Source of the DNA: Actinomycetota bacterium
Lineage (GTDB): Bacteria > Actinomycetota > Acidimicrobiia > Acidimicrobiales > Ilumatobacteraceae
Direction of reading: 5' to 3'
NCBI GenBank assembly: GCA_018882725.1
Contig: VERK01000114.1
Span: forward strand, 1-7,174
DNA: 7,174 bases
Position numbers and translations under genes: made by a program. The notes beneath the pieces were generated by a model. The model searched no databases, was not told the DNA's origin, and saw nothing but the letters and a program-made list of their open reading frames with translations. Positions 1 through 5,972 of the stretch are shown here, piece after piece; the first letter of the stretch is position 1; every line of letters starts with the position of its first letter.

Positions 1-5
1 TCCAT
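1..5 (-). CDS. nuoM: Start codon of the next gene, probably nuoM (cut by window edge)
   Basis: Only an ATG (positions 5-3) and two further bases are visible. The start is believable because a strong GGAGA ribosome-binding site lies 6 nt upstream and the gene begins 11 nt after the nuoL stop. The identity rests only on position: nuoM, the second antiporter-like membrane subunit, follows nuoL in nearly all nuo operons. No protein sequence is available to confirm it. Confidence 0.6.
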
Positions 6-11
6 GCCGTA

Positions 12-16
12 TCTCC
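12..16 (-). promoter_or_regulatory. Ribosome-binding site for the gene after nuoL
   Basis: The minus strand reads GGAGATACGGCATG directly after the nuoL TGA. GGAGA at 16-12 is a near-ideal Shine-Dalgarno sequence at normal spacing from the ATG at 5. It is the main reason for calling a gene start at the window edge. Confidence 0.7.
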
Positions 17-2413
17 TCAGGTGTTCACGATGACGAGTACGAGAGCGCCGATGGCGGCCGCAGCGAACAGCAGCGCTCCGTATTGATTGACCTTGCCCGA
101 CTGGACGGGGCGCAACGCCCCACCCGTACCTCGGGCCGCGGCGCCCGAGCCGTTCACCGCGCCGTCGACGACGCGCTGATCGATGTTTCGGTATACCCAG
201 CCGGCGGTGCGGCGTGAGATCTTGCCAGCACCGTTGACGATGCCGTCGATGACGTTCTGGTTGAACCAGTAAGCACCGCGCGCGATCGGATGAGCGATGG
301 CGCGGACGATGACCTTCTCGTAGAGAGCGTCGAGGTAGTACTTGTTGGCGAGGAACGTGTACCCGCCACGCAGAACCGAACTGCGCTCCGTGAGACCGAC
401 CAAGCGGCGGTTTCGGCGTGTGTAGTACTGCACGCAGAACAACCAGCTGGACACGAGACCAACCGCAACGATCAACAGTGAGAGTGCGGCCTTGCTCCAC
501 TTGAATTCGGCGTGGCTGACGGCCGGGAAGTAGCAAACTTCTCCCTCGGCCGGTGCCTGATACGAACAACCCGCCTTCGCTTCACCCTCTTCGCCTTCGG
601 AGGCGCGAGTGGAGTCGAGCACGATGATCGCTTCACCCGGGCCCGATGCCTTCACCGGATCGGCCATCACGAATGCCGGACTCGGCTCGACGTACTTCTT
701 GAAGCGTTCCCAACTGGCACCGAAGGGCACCGCATTGGTGAATCCGGCGGTGAGGGCGAGGAACGCCAGGATCACCAACGGAATGGTGATCAGCTTGGGG
801 CTCTCGTGCGGACCATGTGCTCCGTGATCGCCATGCGAATCGTGCGCGGCGTGCGCGTCGTGACCGTGATCGTCGTGGGCATCGTGACCGTGATCGGTCG
901 CGTGGCCCTCGTCGTGGTGTTCGCCGGCGGCGGCACCACGGGCCTCACCGAAGAACGTGAGGTAAGTAGCACGGGTCATGTACGCGGCGGTCAGGAAAGC
1001 GCCGCTCAGGCCGACGATCATGAACGCCTGATAGCCGTTGTGGCCCACGTTGTCGATGATCTCGTCCTTGGAGAAGAAGCCCGCCAGCGGGAACACACCG
1101 GCCAGGGCCAGCGTGGAGATGATCCAGGTGGTCGCGGTGATGGGCATCTTCTTGGCCAAGCCGCCCATGTCTTTCTTCATGTCGAACGAGTGGTGTGAAC
1201 CGGAGTGGCTCACCGAACCAGCCGCCAAGAACAAACAGGCCTTGAAGAACGCGTGGGTGAAGATGTGGAACACCGCGGGCAACCAAGCGCCGGCGCCGAG
1301 ACCCATCATCATGTAGCCCAACTGCGACACCGTCGAGTACGCGAGAACCTTCTTGATGTCGCTCTGCACGAATGCGAGCAGAGCGGCGATCACGATGGTG
1401 ACGCCGCCGATCAACACGATGAAGTTGATGCCGGTATCACCGATCTGCAGTCCCTCCCAGAACACCGGGTAGAGGCGGGCAACGAGGAACACACCGGCCA
1501 CGACCATGGTGCTCGAGTGCAACAGCGAACTGACCGGAGTCGGACCGGCCATGGCGTCGGGGAGCCACGTGTGCAACGGGAACTGGCCCGACTTGCCGAT
1601 GCAGGCGATGAACAACGCGACCGCGGCCCACGTGAGCACGCTCTTGCTCGCTTCACCCGACATGGCCCAGGCCGACAAGCCGCTGATGTTGAAACCGCTC
1701 ACGCCGAGATTGGCTTGCGTCCAGTTGTTGGCGGAGAAGAACAGCGCACCGGTACCGATCAGAAGGCCCATGTCGCCGACGCGCACGGTGAAGAACGCCT
1801 TGAGAGCGGCGCGAGCGTTGGCCTGATCTTCCCACCAGTGGCCGATGAGCATGAACGAGCAGAGGCCCATGATCTCCCAGCCGAGGATGAGCTGCACCAT
1901 GTTGGGGGCGAGCACCATGCTGAGCATGCCGGCCGAGAAAAGAGTGAGCGCGGCGAAGAAGTGCGTGTAGCGGCGATCGCCCTTCAAGTACTCGAGCGAG
2001 TAAATCTGCACGAGGGTGGAAATGAACGCCACGACGACCAGCAGCGTGAGCGCGAGACCGTCGATGTGCTGGCCGATTCCGAATTCGAAACCGCCGCTCT
2101 GCCACCAGGTCCATTCGCGAACGATCGGTCCGACGAACGGCGTCTTCTCACCTGCGGCACGGGTGAGGTGCGCGACACCACCTTCGGATGCGTCGTTGAT
2201 CTTCTGGATCCACTGCCACGCGGCACCGACCGCGAGAACGAGTGACGCCACCATCGAGGCCACGCCGAGCTCGCTCCCCTTCATGGGGAGGCGCTTGCCG
2301 AAGAAGATGATGAGCGCGAAGGCGACAGCCGGGATGATCGGGATGACCCAGGCGTGTTCGAGGAACCAGCCTGCCGAGTGGCTCATGGCCTGCGAAGTTT
2401 CAGCAGCCAGCAT
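17..2413 (-). CDS. nuoL: NADH-quinone oxidoreductase subunit L (NuoL), long form
   Basis: NuoL is the distal antiporter-like membrane subunit of complex I and drives one of its proton channels. The 798-residue product has the family core: GWE with Glu180 and LCSFMLIGHWW, GKSGQFPLHTWLPDAMAGPTPVSS with Lys274 and His281, THAFFKA with His383, His387 and Lys391, and GFFSKDE with Lys449. These match the E. coli channel residues Glu144, Lys229, His254, His334, His338, Lys342 and Lys399. About 16 membrane helices are expected, and the C-terminal amphipathic region and last helix (about 776-796) are present. E. coli NuoL has about 613 residues; the excess comes from a His/Asp-rich loop (499-536), a polar loop with two Cys (about 574-637) and a lengthened C-terminal region with a repeated VDGxVNGxG motif. 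The start at 2413 lies 3 nt after the nuoK stop and has GAAGGG at good spacing. Met10 (2386) is a weaker alternative. Confidence 0.97.
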   Translation of the reverse strand: MLAAETSQAMSHSAGWFLEHAWVIPIIPAVAFALIIFFGKRLPMKGSELGVASMVASLVLAVGAAWQWIQKINDASEGGVAHLTRAAGEKTPFVGPIVREWTWWQSGGFEFGIGQHIDGLALTLLVVVAFISTLVQIYSLEYLKGDRRYTHFFAALTLFSAGMLSMVLAPNMVQLILGWEIMGLCSFMLIGHWWEDQANARAALKAFFTVRVGDMGLLIGTGALFFSANNWTQANLGVSGFNISGLSAWAMSGEASKSVLTWAAVALFIACIGKSGQFPLHTWLPDAMAGPTPVSSLLHSSTMVVAGVFLVARLYPVFWEGLQIGDTGINFIVLIGGVTIVIAALLAFVQSDIKKVLAYSTVSQLGYMMMGLGAGAWLPAVFHIFTHAFFKACLFLAAGSVSHSGSHHSFDMKKDMGGLAKKMPITATTWIISTLALAGVFPLAGFFSKDEIIDNVGHNGYQAFMIVGLSGAFLTAAYMTRATYLTFFGEARGAAAGEHHDEGHATDHGHDAHDDHGHDAHAAHDSHGDHGAHGPHESPKLITIPLVILAFLALTAGFTNAVPFGASWERFKKYVEPSPAFVMADPVKASGPGEAIIVLDSTRASEGEEGEAKAGCSYQAPAEGEVCYFPAVSHAEFKWSKAALSLLIVAVGLVSSWLFCVQYYTRRNRRLVGLTERSSVLRGGYTFLANKYYLDALYEKVIVRAIAHPIARGAYWFNQNVIDGIVNGAGKISRRTAGWVYRNIDQRVVDGAVNGSGAAARGTGGALRPVQSGKVNQYGALLFAAAAIGALVLVIVNT
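143..253 (-). other. Duplicated VDGxVNGxG motif in the NuoL C-terminal region
   Basis: Residues 721-730 (VIDGIVNGAG) and 748-757 (VVDGAVNGSG) repeat the same motif 27 residues apart. Each is followed by an Arg and Gly-containing stretch. They lie between the penultimate and last membrane helices, where the long lateral helix of NuoL runs along the membrane arm. I expect one such motif in many NuoL proteins, so the second copy may lengthen or kink the lateral element. Confidence 0.6.
806..919 (-). other. His/Asp-rich loop of NuoL
   Basis: Residues 499-536 of NuoL contain 14 His and 8 Asp in 38 positions, with mostly Gly and Ala between. The stretch follows the YLTFFGE helix end and precedes the HESPK lead-in to the next membrane helix. 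By counting helices on the E. coli topology it should face the cytoplasm. His-rich inserts at this site occur in other NuoL proteins, and E. coli has a short HAHA there. Metal or proton binding is possible but unproven. Confidence 0.8.
848..895 (-). repeat. 24-nt imperfect tandem repeat inside nuoL
   Basis: Two adjacent 24-nt units (895-872 and 871-848) differ at 3 positions and encode DHGHDAHD followed by DHGHDAHA. The near identity at the DNA level, including the shared 15-mer TCGTGACCGTGATCG on the plus strand, points to local duplication by slippage as the way the His-rich loop grew. Confidence 0.8.
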
Positions 2414-2416
2414 CGA

Positions 2417-2716
2417 TCAGCCCTTCATGTCCGACAGCTCGTCGAGCGCGATGGTGCGCCGGTTGCGATAGATGAGAAGCACCATGGCCAGGCCCACGCC
2501 CACTTCGGCGGCGGCCACGGCGATGACGTACAGAGCGAACGTGTTGCCGTCGATCGACCCGAGGCGGGACGAGAAGGCGAGCAAGTTGAGGTTGACCGAG
2601 TTGAGGATGAGCTCGATCGACATGAGGACCATCACGGCGTTCTTGCGCGCGAGCACGCCGTACACGCCGATGCAGAACAGGACGGCGCCGAGCAGAAGGA
2701 ATTGAACGGTCAGCAT
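2417..2716 (-). CDS. nuoK: NADH-quinone oxidoreductase subunit K (NuoK)
   Basis: NuoK is a small three-helix membrane subunit of complex I, related to MrpC, and contributes to the proton path between NuoJ and the antiporter-like subunits. The 99 residues match the family's usual length of about 100. The two membrane glutamates are present: Glu35 in SIELILNSVNLN and Glu71 in AAAEVGVGLA, corresponding to E. coli Glu36 and Glu72. Helices run at about 3-22, 27-48 and 60-83, followed by a short basic and polar tail. The ATG at 2716 is preceded by GAAGGGG with 5 nt spacing. The gene lies 10 nt after nuoJ and 3 nt before nuoL, so co-translation with both is likely. Nothing is missing or unusual. Confidence 0.97.
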   Translation of the reverse strand: MLTVQFLLLGAVLFCIGVYGVLARKNAVMVLMSIELILNSVNLNLLAFSSRLGSIDGNTFALYVIAVAAAEVGVGLAMVLLIYRNRRTIALDELSDMKG

Positions 2717-2726
2717 GAGAGCCCCT

Positions 2727-3245
2727 TCAGTCCTTGCGCGCCAGGACGATCGCGCCGATCACGGCGACGAGGAGGACGAAAGACAGCGCCCAGAAGGGCA
2801 GCAGGTACGGACCGAAGATGTCGTCGGACAGCACCTGGATCGGGACCTGGGTCTGCTCGTCGGGGTTGGGCAGACGCTCGTCACCGAATCCGTCGATGAG
2901 AACCCAGGTGATGACACCGAACATGAGCAACGACACCGGAACGGCGATGCCCCAGTTCTTGTTGTTGAGATCGGCTTCGGCGCCGATCTTGGCACGGGTG
3001 AGCATGGTTCCGAACAAGAACAACACCATCACGGCGCCCACGTACACGAGCACCTGGGTGATGGCCACGAACTCGGCCGACAACAAGAGGTACTGAGCGG
3101 CCGCACCGGACAGAACGATCACGAGCCACAGTGCGGCGTGCACCACGTTCTTCACGGTGACCACGCGCAGAGCGGCGACGATCATCAACAACGCGATGAT
3201 GCCGAAACCGACGTTCTGGGCCACGAGAAGGTCGGCGGCGACCAT
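2727..3245 (-). CDS. nuoJ: NADH-quinone oxidoreductase subunit J (NuoJ)
   Basis: NuoJ is a five-helix membrane subunit of complex I that helps transmit the quinone-site signal to the proton channels. The product has 172 residues. The diagnostic segment EFVAITQVLVYVGAVMVLFLF (about 58-78) is present, including Tyr68 and the glycine and valines of the third helix, which in E. coli NuoJ and mammalian ND6 contains the mobile pi-bulge. Other helices lie at about 13-30, 35-53, 99-117 and 149-168, and the protein ends in ARKD. The open frame extends 22 codons further, but the ATG at 3245 is chosen because it forms a TGATG junction with the nuoI stop and has GAAGAAGGG upstream. The extension would be a charged Arg-rich stretch unlike any NuoJ. 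Confidence 0.96.
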   Translation of the reverse strand: MVAADLLVAQNVGFGIIALLMIVAALRVVTVKNVVHAALWLVIVLSGAAAQYLLLSAEFVAITQVLVYVGAVMVLFLFGTMLTRAKIGAEADLNNKNWGIAVPVSLLMFGVITWVLIDGFGDERLPNPDEQTQVPIQVLSDDIFGPYLLPFWALSFVLLVAVIGAIVLARKD

Positions 3246-3736
3246 CACTTCTTGCCCTTCTTCTCGGCGCCCGCTTCGAGGGCCGGTGCCTCGGGAACGG
3301 TCTCCATCCACTCACCCAACTTGCTCTTGTCGTGCAGCAAGTCGGCGATGTGCGGCTCGGAGTACTCGTACTCGGGGCTCCAGAACAGCGCGTCGAACGG
3401 GCACACCTCGACGCAGATGCCGCAATACATGCAGAGCGCGTAGTCGATGTCGAAGCGGTCGAGCTTGTTTACCTGACGGGGCTTGCCACCGGCACGACGC
3501 GGCGGCGCGAGCTCTTTGTGACCTTCGATGTAGATGCACCAGTCGGGGCACGAGCGAGCACACAGCATGCACGACGTGCAGTTGTCTTCGCGCAGAGCGA
3601 TGACACCGCGAGCGCGAATGGGCGGCGCTTCCTTCTCGTGCGGATACTGAATGGTGTTGGACCCCTTGGTGGTGGTTCGCACCAAGGTGTTCAGCGTGAC
3701 GCCGAGACCTTTGACCAGACCGGGAAGCTTGGGCAT
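3245..3736 (-). CDS. nuoI: NADH-quinone oxidoreductase subunit I (NuoI), 2x[4Fe-4S] ferredoxin-like
   Basis: NuoI is the peripheral-arm subunit that carries clusters N6a and N6b and passes electrons to NuoB. The product has 163 residues. Two classic C-x2-C-x2-C-x3-C-P motifs are intact: Cys53, 56, 59 and 63 (CTSCMLCARSCP) and Cys102, 105, 108 and 112 (CMYCGICVEVCP). An N-terminal amphipathic stretch (about 3-22) would lie on the membrane. After the second motif comes FDALFWSPEYEYSEP and a WMETVP segment, then a short Ala/Glu/Lys tail ending GKK. The tail style recalls actinobacterial NuoI from memory. The open frame continues far upstream as a shadow of nuoH; the ATG at 3736 is chosen because it shares one base with the nuoH stop and has GAAGGTGG upstream. 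In this cluster NuoI is the most electron-upstream subunit encoded, since NuoE, F and G are absent. Confidence 0.97.
   Translation of the reverse strand: MPKLPGLVKGLGVTLNTLVRTTTKGSNTIQYPHEKEAPPIRARGVIALREDNCTSCMLCARSCPDWCIYIEGHKELAPPRRAGGKPRQVNKLDRFDIDYALCMYCGICVEVCPFDALFWSPEYEYSEPHIADLLHDKSKLGEWMETVPEAPALEAGAEKKGKK
3255..3263 (-). promoter_or_regulatory. Ribosome-binding site deciding the nuoJ start
   Basis: The minus strand reads GAAGAAGGG, 9 nt before the ATG at 3245. It supports this internal Met over the longer open frame beginning at 3311. The site lies within the Lys-rich end of nuoI (codons for EKKGK), so the coding sequence there serves both purposes. Confidence 0.7.
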
Positions 3737-4791
3737 CAGAACGCCACCTTCAGGATGGCCGTCACCATGATGTTGACGAGCGAGACGGGAACGAGAACCT
3801 TCCAGGCGAAGCGCTGCAGTTGATCTTCGCGGAATCGCGGGTAGCTGAATCGCACCCACATGATGATGAAGGCGAGCAACATCATCTTGGTGACCATGAT
3901 GAGCGGGCCCACCACGTTCATCCAGTCGTCGACCGAATCGATGGTGCTCCAGTCGAACCAGGCGAACGGAATGCCCCAGCCGCCGAGGAACAGAACCGAC
4001 GCGATGAGCGCGAAGACCCCGGCGGTCGCGAACTCGGCGATGAAGAACGTGAGGAATCGGAAGCCGGAGTACTCGGTCATGTAGCCCGACACGAGTTCGG
4101 ATTCGGCGATCGGCATGTCGAACGGCGTCTGCGTGAGTTCGGCCTGCACCGCGATCATGAAGATGATGAACCCGACGAACTGGGTGAGGATGTACGGATT
4201 GCCCAGTCCGTCCCAGCCGAAGATGGAGCCGGCGTTCTGCGCCACCACGATCTGCTGCAGGTTCATGGTGCCGGCCTGAATGATCACGCCGATCACGGCC
4301 AGCACCATCGGCAATTCGTACGCGATGAGCTGACCGGCGGCACGCAGTCCACCGAGCAGCGAATACTTGTTGGCACTGGCCCAACCGGCGATGAGGATGC
4401 CGAGCACGCTTACCGACGACACGGCGAGCATGTAGAACACACCGGCCTCGAAGTTGGTGAACCACGCATCGGGGCCGAACGGCACCACGGCCACGAGCAA
4501 GAACGTGGACACCAGCACCACGAGCGGAGCGATCTTGAAGATGAACCGATCGGCGCGTTCGGGGGTGATGTCTTCTTTCTGCAGCCACTTGCCCACTTCG
4601 GCAACCAACTGCAGCGATCCGTACGGACCGGCCTCCATGGGGCCGAGTCGGCTCTGCATGAACGACATCATCTTGAACAAGAACACGTAGACGATCGTTC
4701 CGGCCGGCAGCAGCACGGCGACTATGCCACCCAACACGCGCAGAAGGGACTGCGCCCAGTACGGGAGATCGGCAGCAAGAAGAGCGTTCAT
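3736..4791 (-). CDS. nuoH: NADH-quinone oxidoreductase subunit H (NuoH)
   Basis: NuoH (ND1 family) is the eight-helix membrane subunit that anchors the peripheral arm and forms the quinone-entry chamber with NuoB and NuoD. The product has 351 residues, normal for the family. Conserved blocks are QSRLGPMEAGPYGSLQ (46-61) leading to KWLQKED, GWASANKYSLLGGLRAAGQ (136-154) with AYELPM, and AELTQTPFDMPIAESEL (217-233) followed by GYMTEYSGFRF. The acidic residues of the last loop (Glu218, Asp225, Glu230, Glu232) are kept. The Arg usual just before PFD (NRAPFD or HRTPFD in relatives) is Gln221 here. The start at 4791 shares one base with the nuoD stop. Its Shine-Dalgarno match, GGAG at 4808-4805, is 13 nt away, so re-initiation after nuoD probably matters. 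In the classic operon nuoE, F and G would precede this gene. Confidence 0.97.
   Translation of the reverse strand: MNALLAADLPYWAQSLLRVLGGIVAVLLPAGTIVYVFLFKMMSFMQSRLGPMEAGPYGSLQLVAEVGKWLQKEDITPERADRFIFKIAPLVVLVSTFLLVAVVPFGPDAWFTNFEAGVFYMLAVSSVSVLGILIAGWASANKYSLLGGLRAAGQLIAYELPMVLAVIGVIIQAGTMNLQQIVVAQNAGSIFGWDGLGNPYILTQFVGFIIFMIAVQAELTQTPFDMPIAESELVSGYMTEYSGFRFLTFFIAEFATAGVFALIASVLFLGGWGIPFAWFDWSTIDSVDDWMNVVGPLIMVTKMMLLAFIIMWVRFSYPRFREDQLQRFAWKVLVPVSLVNIMVTAILKVAF
3744..3751 (-). promoter_or_regulatory. Ribosome-binding site deciding the nuoI start
   Basis: The minus strand reads GAAGGTGG, 7 nt before the ATG at 3736 and inside the last codons of nuoH. It fixes the nuoI start well downstream of the beginning of the open frame. 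Confidence 0.7.
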
Positions 4792-5972
4792 CAGCGGTCG
4801 ATGTCTCCGAGGATGAAGTACAGCGAGGCGAGGATCGTGATGATGTCGGGCACGTACACGCCCTTCAGGACCCACGGCACGATGGAGATGTTGTTGAAAC
4901 TGGCCGAGCGGATCTTGGTTCGGAACGGACCGAGGTCGCCCTTGCTCACGACGTAGTAGCCCATCTCGCCGAGCGGGTTCTCGGTCGACACCCAGGCCTC
5001 ACCTTCGGGAACCTTGATGATGCGCGGCACCTTGGCCATGACGGGTCCGGAGGGAATGGTGTCGAGAAGTTGGTCGACGATGCGCGTCGACTCGCGCACT
5101 TCCTGCAGACGAATCCAGCAACGCGCGAACGAGTCGCCGTCGGGGTGGGTCCACACCTTCCAGTCGACCTTGTTCCAGGCCATCGGCAGACTCTGATCGC
5201 GACGCAGGTCCCAGTCGACACCGCTCGCGCGCAAGTTGGCGCCCGAGAGTCCGTACTGCAGCGCGATGTCCTTCGGGATCACGCCGATTCCGCGCGTACG
5301 ACTCTGGAAGATCTCGTTGCCGAAGAGCAGGTTCTCGATCTCGTCGCAGAAGTTGCGGAGCTTCTTCATGACCACGCGGGTCTCGTCGATGAAACCAGCC
5401 GGTAGATCGTCCTTCAATCCGCCGATGCGGTCGAAGTTGGGATGGAAGCGTCCACCGGTGGCCGCTTCGATGAGATTGAGCACGTACTCGCGATCGCGGA
5501 ACGCCATGAACACCGGCGTGACCGCGCCCAACTGCACACCGAGGTCGCCGAGGAACAACGACACGTTGGCGATACGGGACAGTTCGAACAGGATCGTGCG
5601 GATGTGCTGGGCGCGCGGCGGCGCCTCGATCTCCATGAGCTTCTCGGCGGCGAGGATGAACGGAACCTCGTTGGCGAAACTGCCGAGCCAGTCGATGCGG
5701 TTGATGAGCGCGGTCACCTGCGGATAGGTGCGCACTTCGGTGAGCTTCTCGTAACCGCGGTGCATGTAGCCACACGACGGTTCGGCCCACACCACCTGCT
5801 CGCCGTCGAGACGGGCGATGATGCGCAGAGTTCCGTGCGTGGCCGGGTGCTGAGGTCCGATGTTGAGGGTCATGCCCTCGGTCTCGAGCTCGACATTGAC
5901 GCGAGCATCCGAGGCTTGCGCCGCGATGTACGCCATCTGACGGCGGTCGATGAGCGATTCGGTGGACGTCAT
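4791..5972 (-). CDS. nuoD: NADH-quinone oxidoreductase subunit D (NuoD, 49 kDa family)
   Basis: NuoD is the 49-kDa-type subunit of the peripheral arm; with NuoB it forms the quinone-reduction site next to cluster N2. The product has 393 residues, a normal length for the unfused form (E. coli has a NuoCD fusion). Landmarks are GPQHPATHG (39-47), containing the quinone-site His46, then GYMHRGYEKL (68-77), GGRFHPNFDRIGGL (173-186), SGANLRASGVDWDLRR (243-258), NPLGEMGYYVVSKG (332-345) and the C-terminal DIITILASLYFILGDIDR. The cysteine pairs that bind NiFe in related hydrogenases are absent, as expected for complex I. By spacing from His46, position 95 should be the quinone-binding Tyr (bovine Tyr108, Thermus Tyr87), but it is Trp (NRIDWLGSFANE). 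The ATG at 5972 overlaps the nuoC stop (ATGA) and has GAGGAAGGT 8 nt upstream. Confidence 0.98.
   Translation of the reverse strand: MTSTESLIDRRQMAYIAAQASDARVNVELETEGMTLNIGPQHPATHGTLRIIARLDGEQVVWAEPSCGYMHRGYEKLTEVRTYPQVTALINRIDWLGSFANEVPFILAAEKLMEIEAPPRAQHIRTILFELSRIANVSLFLGDLGVQLGAVTPVFMAFRDREYVLNLIEAATGGRFHPNFDRIGGLKDDLPAGFIDETRVVMKKLRNFCDEIENLLFGNEIFQSRTRGIGVIPKDIALQYGLSGANLRASGVDWDLRRDQSLPMAWNKVDWKVWTHPDGDSFARCWIRLQEVRESTRIVDQLLDTIPSGPVMAKVPRIIKVPEGEAWVSTENPLGEMGYYVVSKGDLGPFRTKIRSASFNNISIVPWVLKGVYVPDIITILASLYFILGDIDR

Noticed and set aside
848..896. Repeats near 850-896 as a CRISPR or regulatory repeat array
   Set aside because: There are only two adjacent units without spacers, in frame within nuoL and encoding His/Asp-rich protein sequence.
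512..2245. Long plus-strand open frames (for example 512-1198 and 1205-2245) opposite nuoL
   Set aside because: They are antisense shadows of a high-GC gene: Arg/His/Glu-rich translations without recognisable domains, and the opposite strand is a clear NuoL.
3737..4588. Extension of the nuoI frame upstream as a 447-residue fusion protein
   Set aside because: The extra residues are an Arg/His-rich out-of-frame reading of nuoH; the true start at 3736 has a good ribosome-binding site and a stop-start overlap.
3820..4956. Plus-strand open frame of 378 codons opposite nuoH and the end of nuoD
   Set aside because: It is His/Glu/Asp-rich low-complexity sequence mirroring the nuoH codons, with no domain and no reason to outrank NuoH and NuoD.
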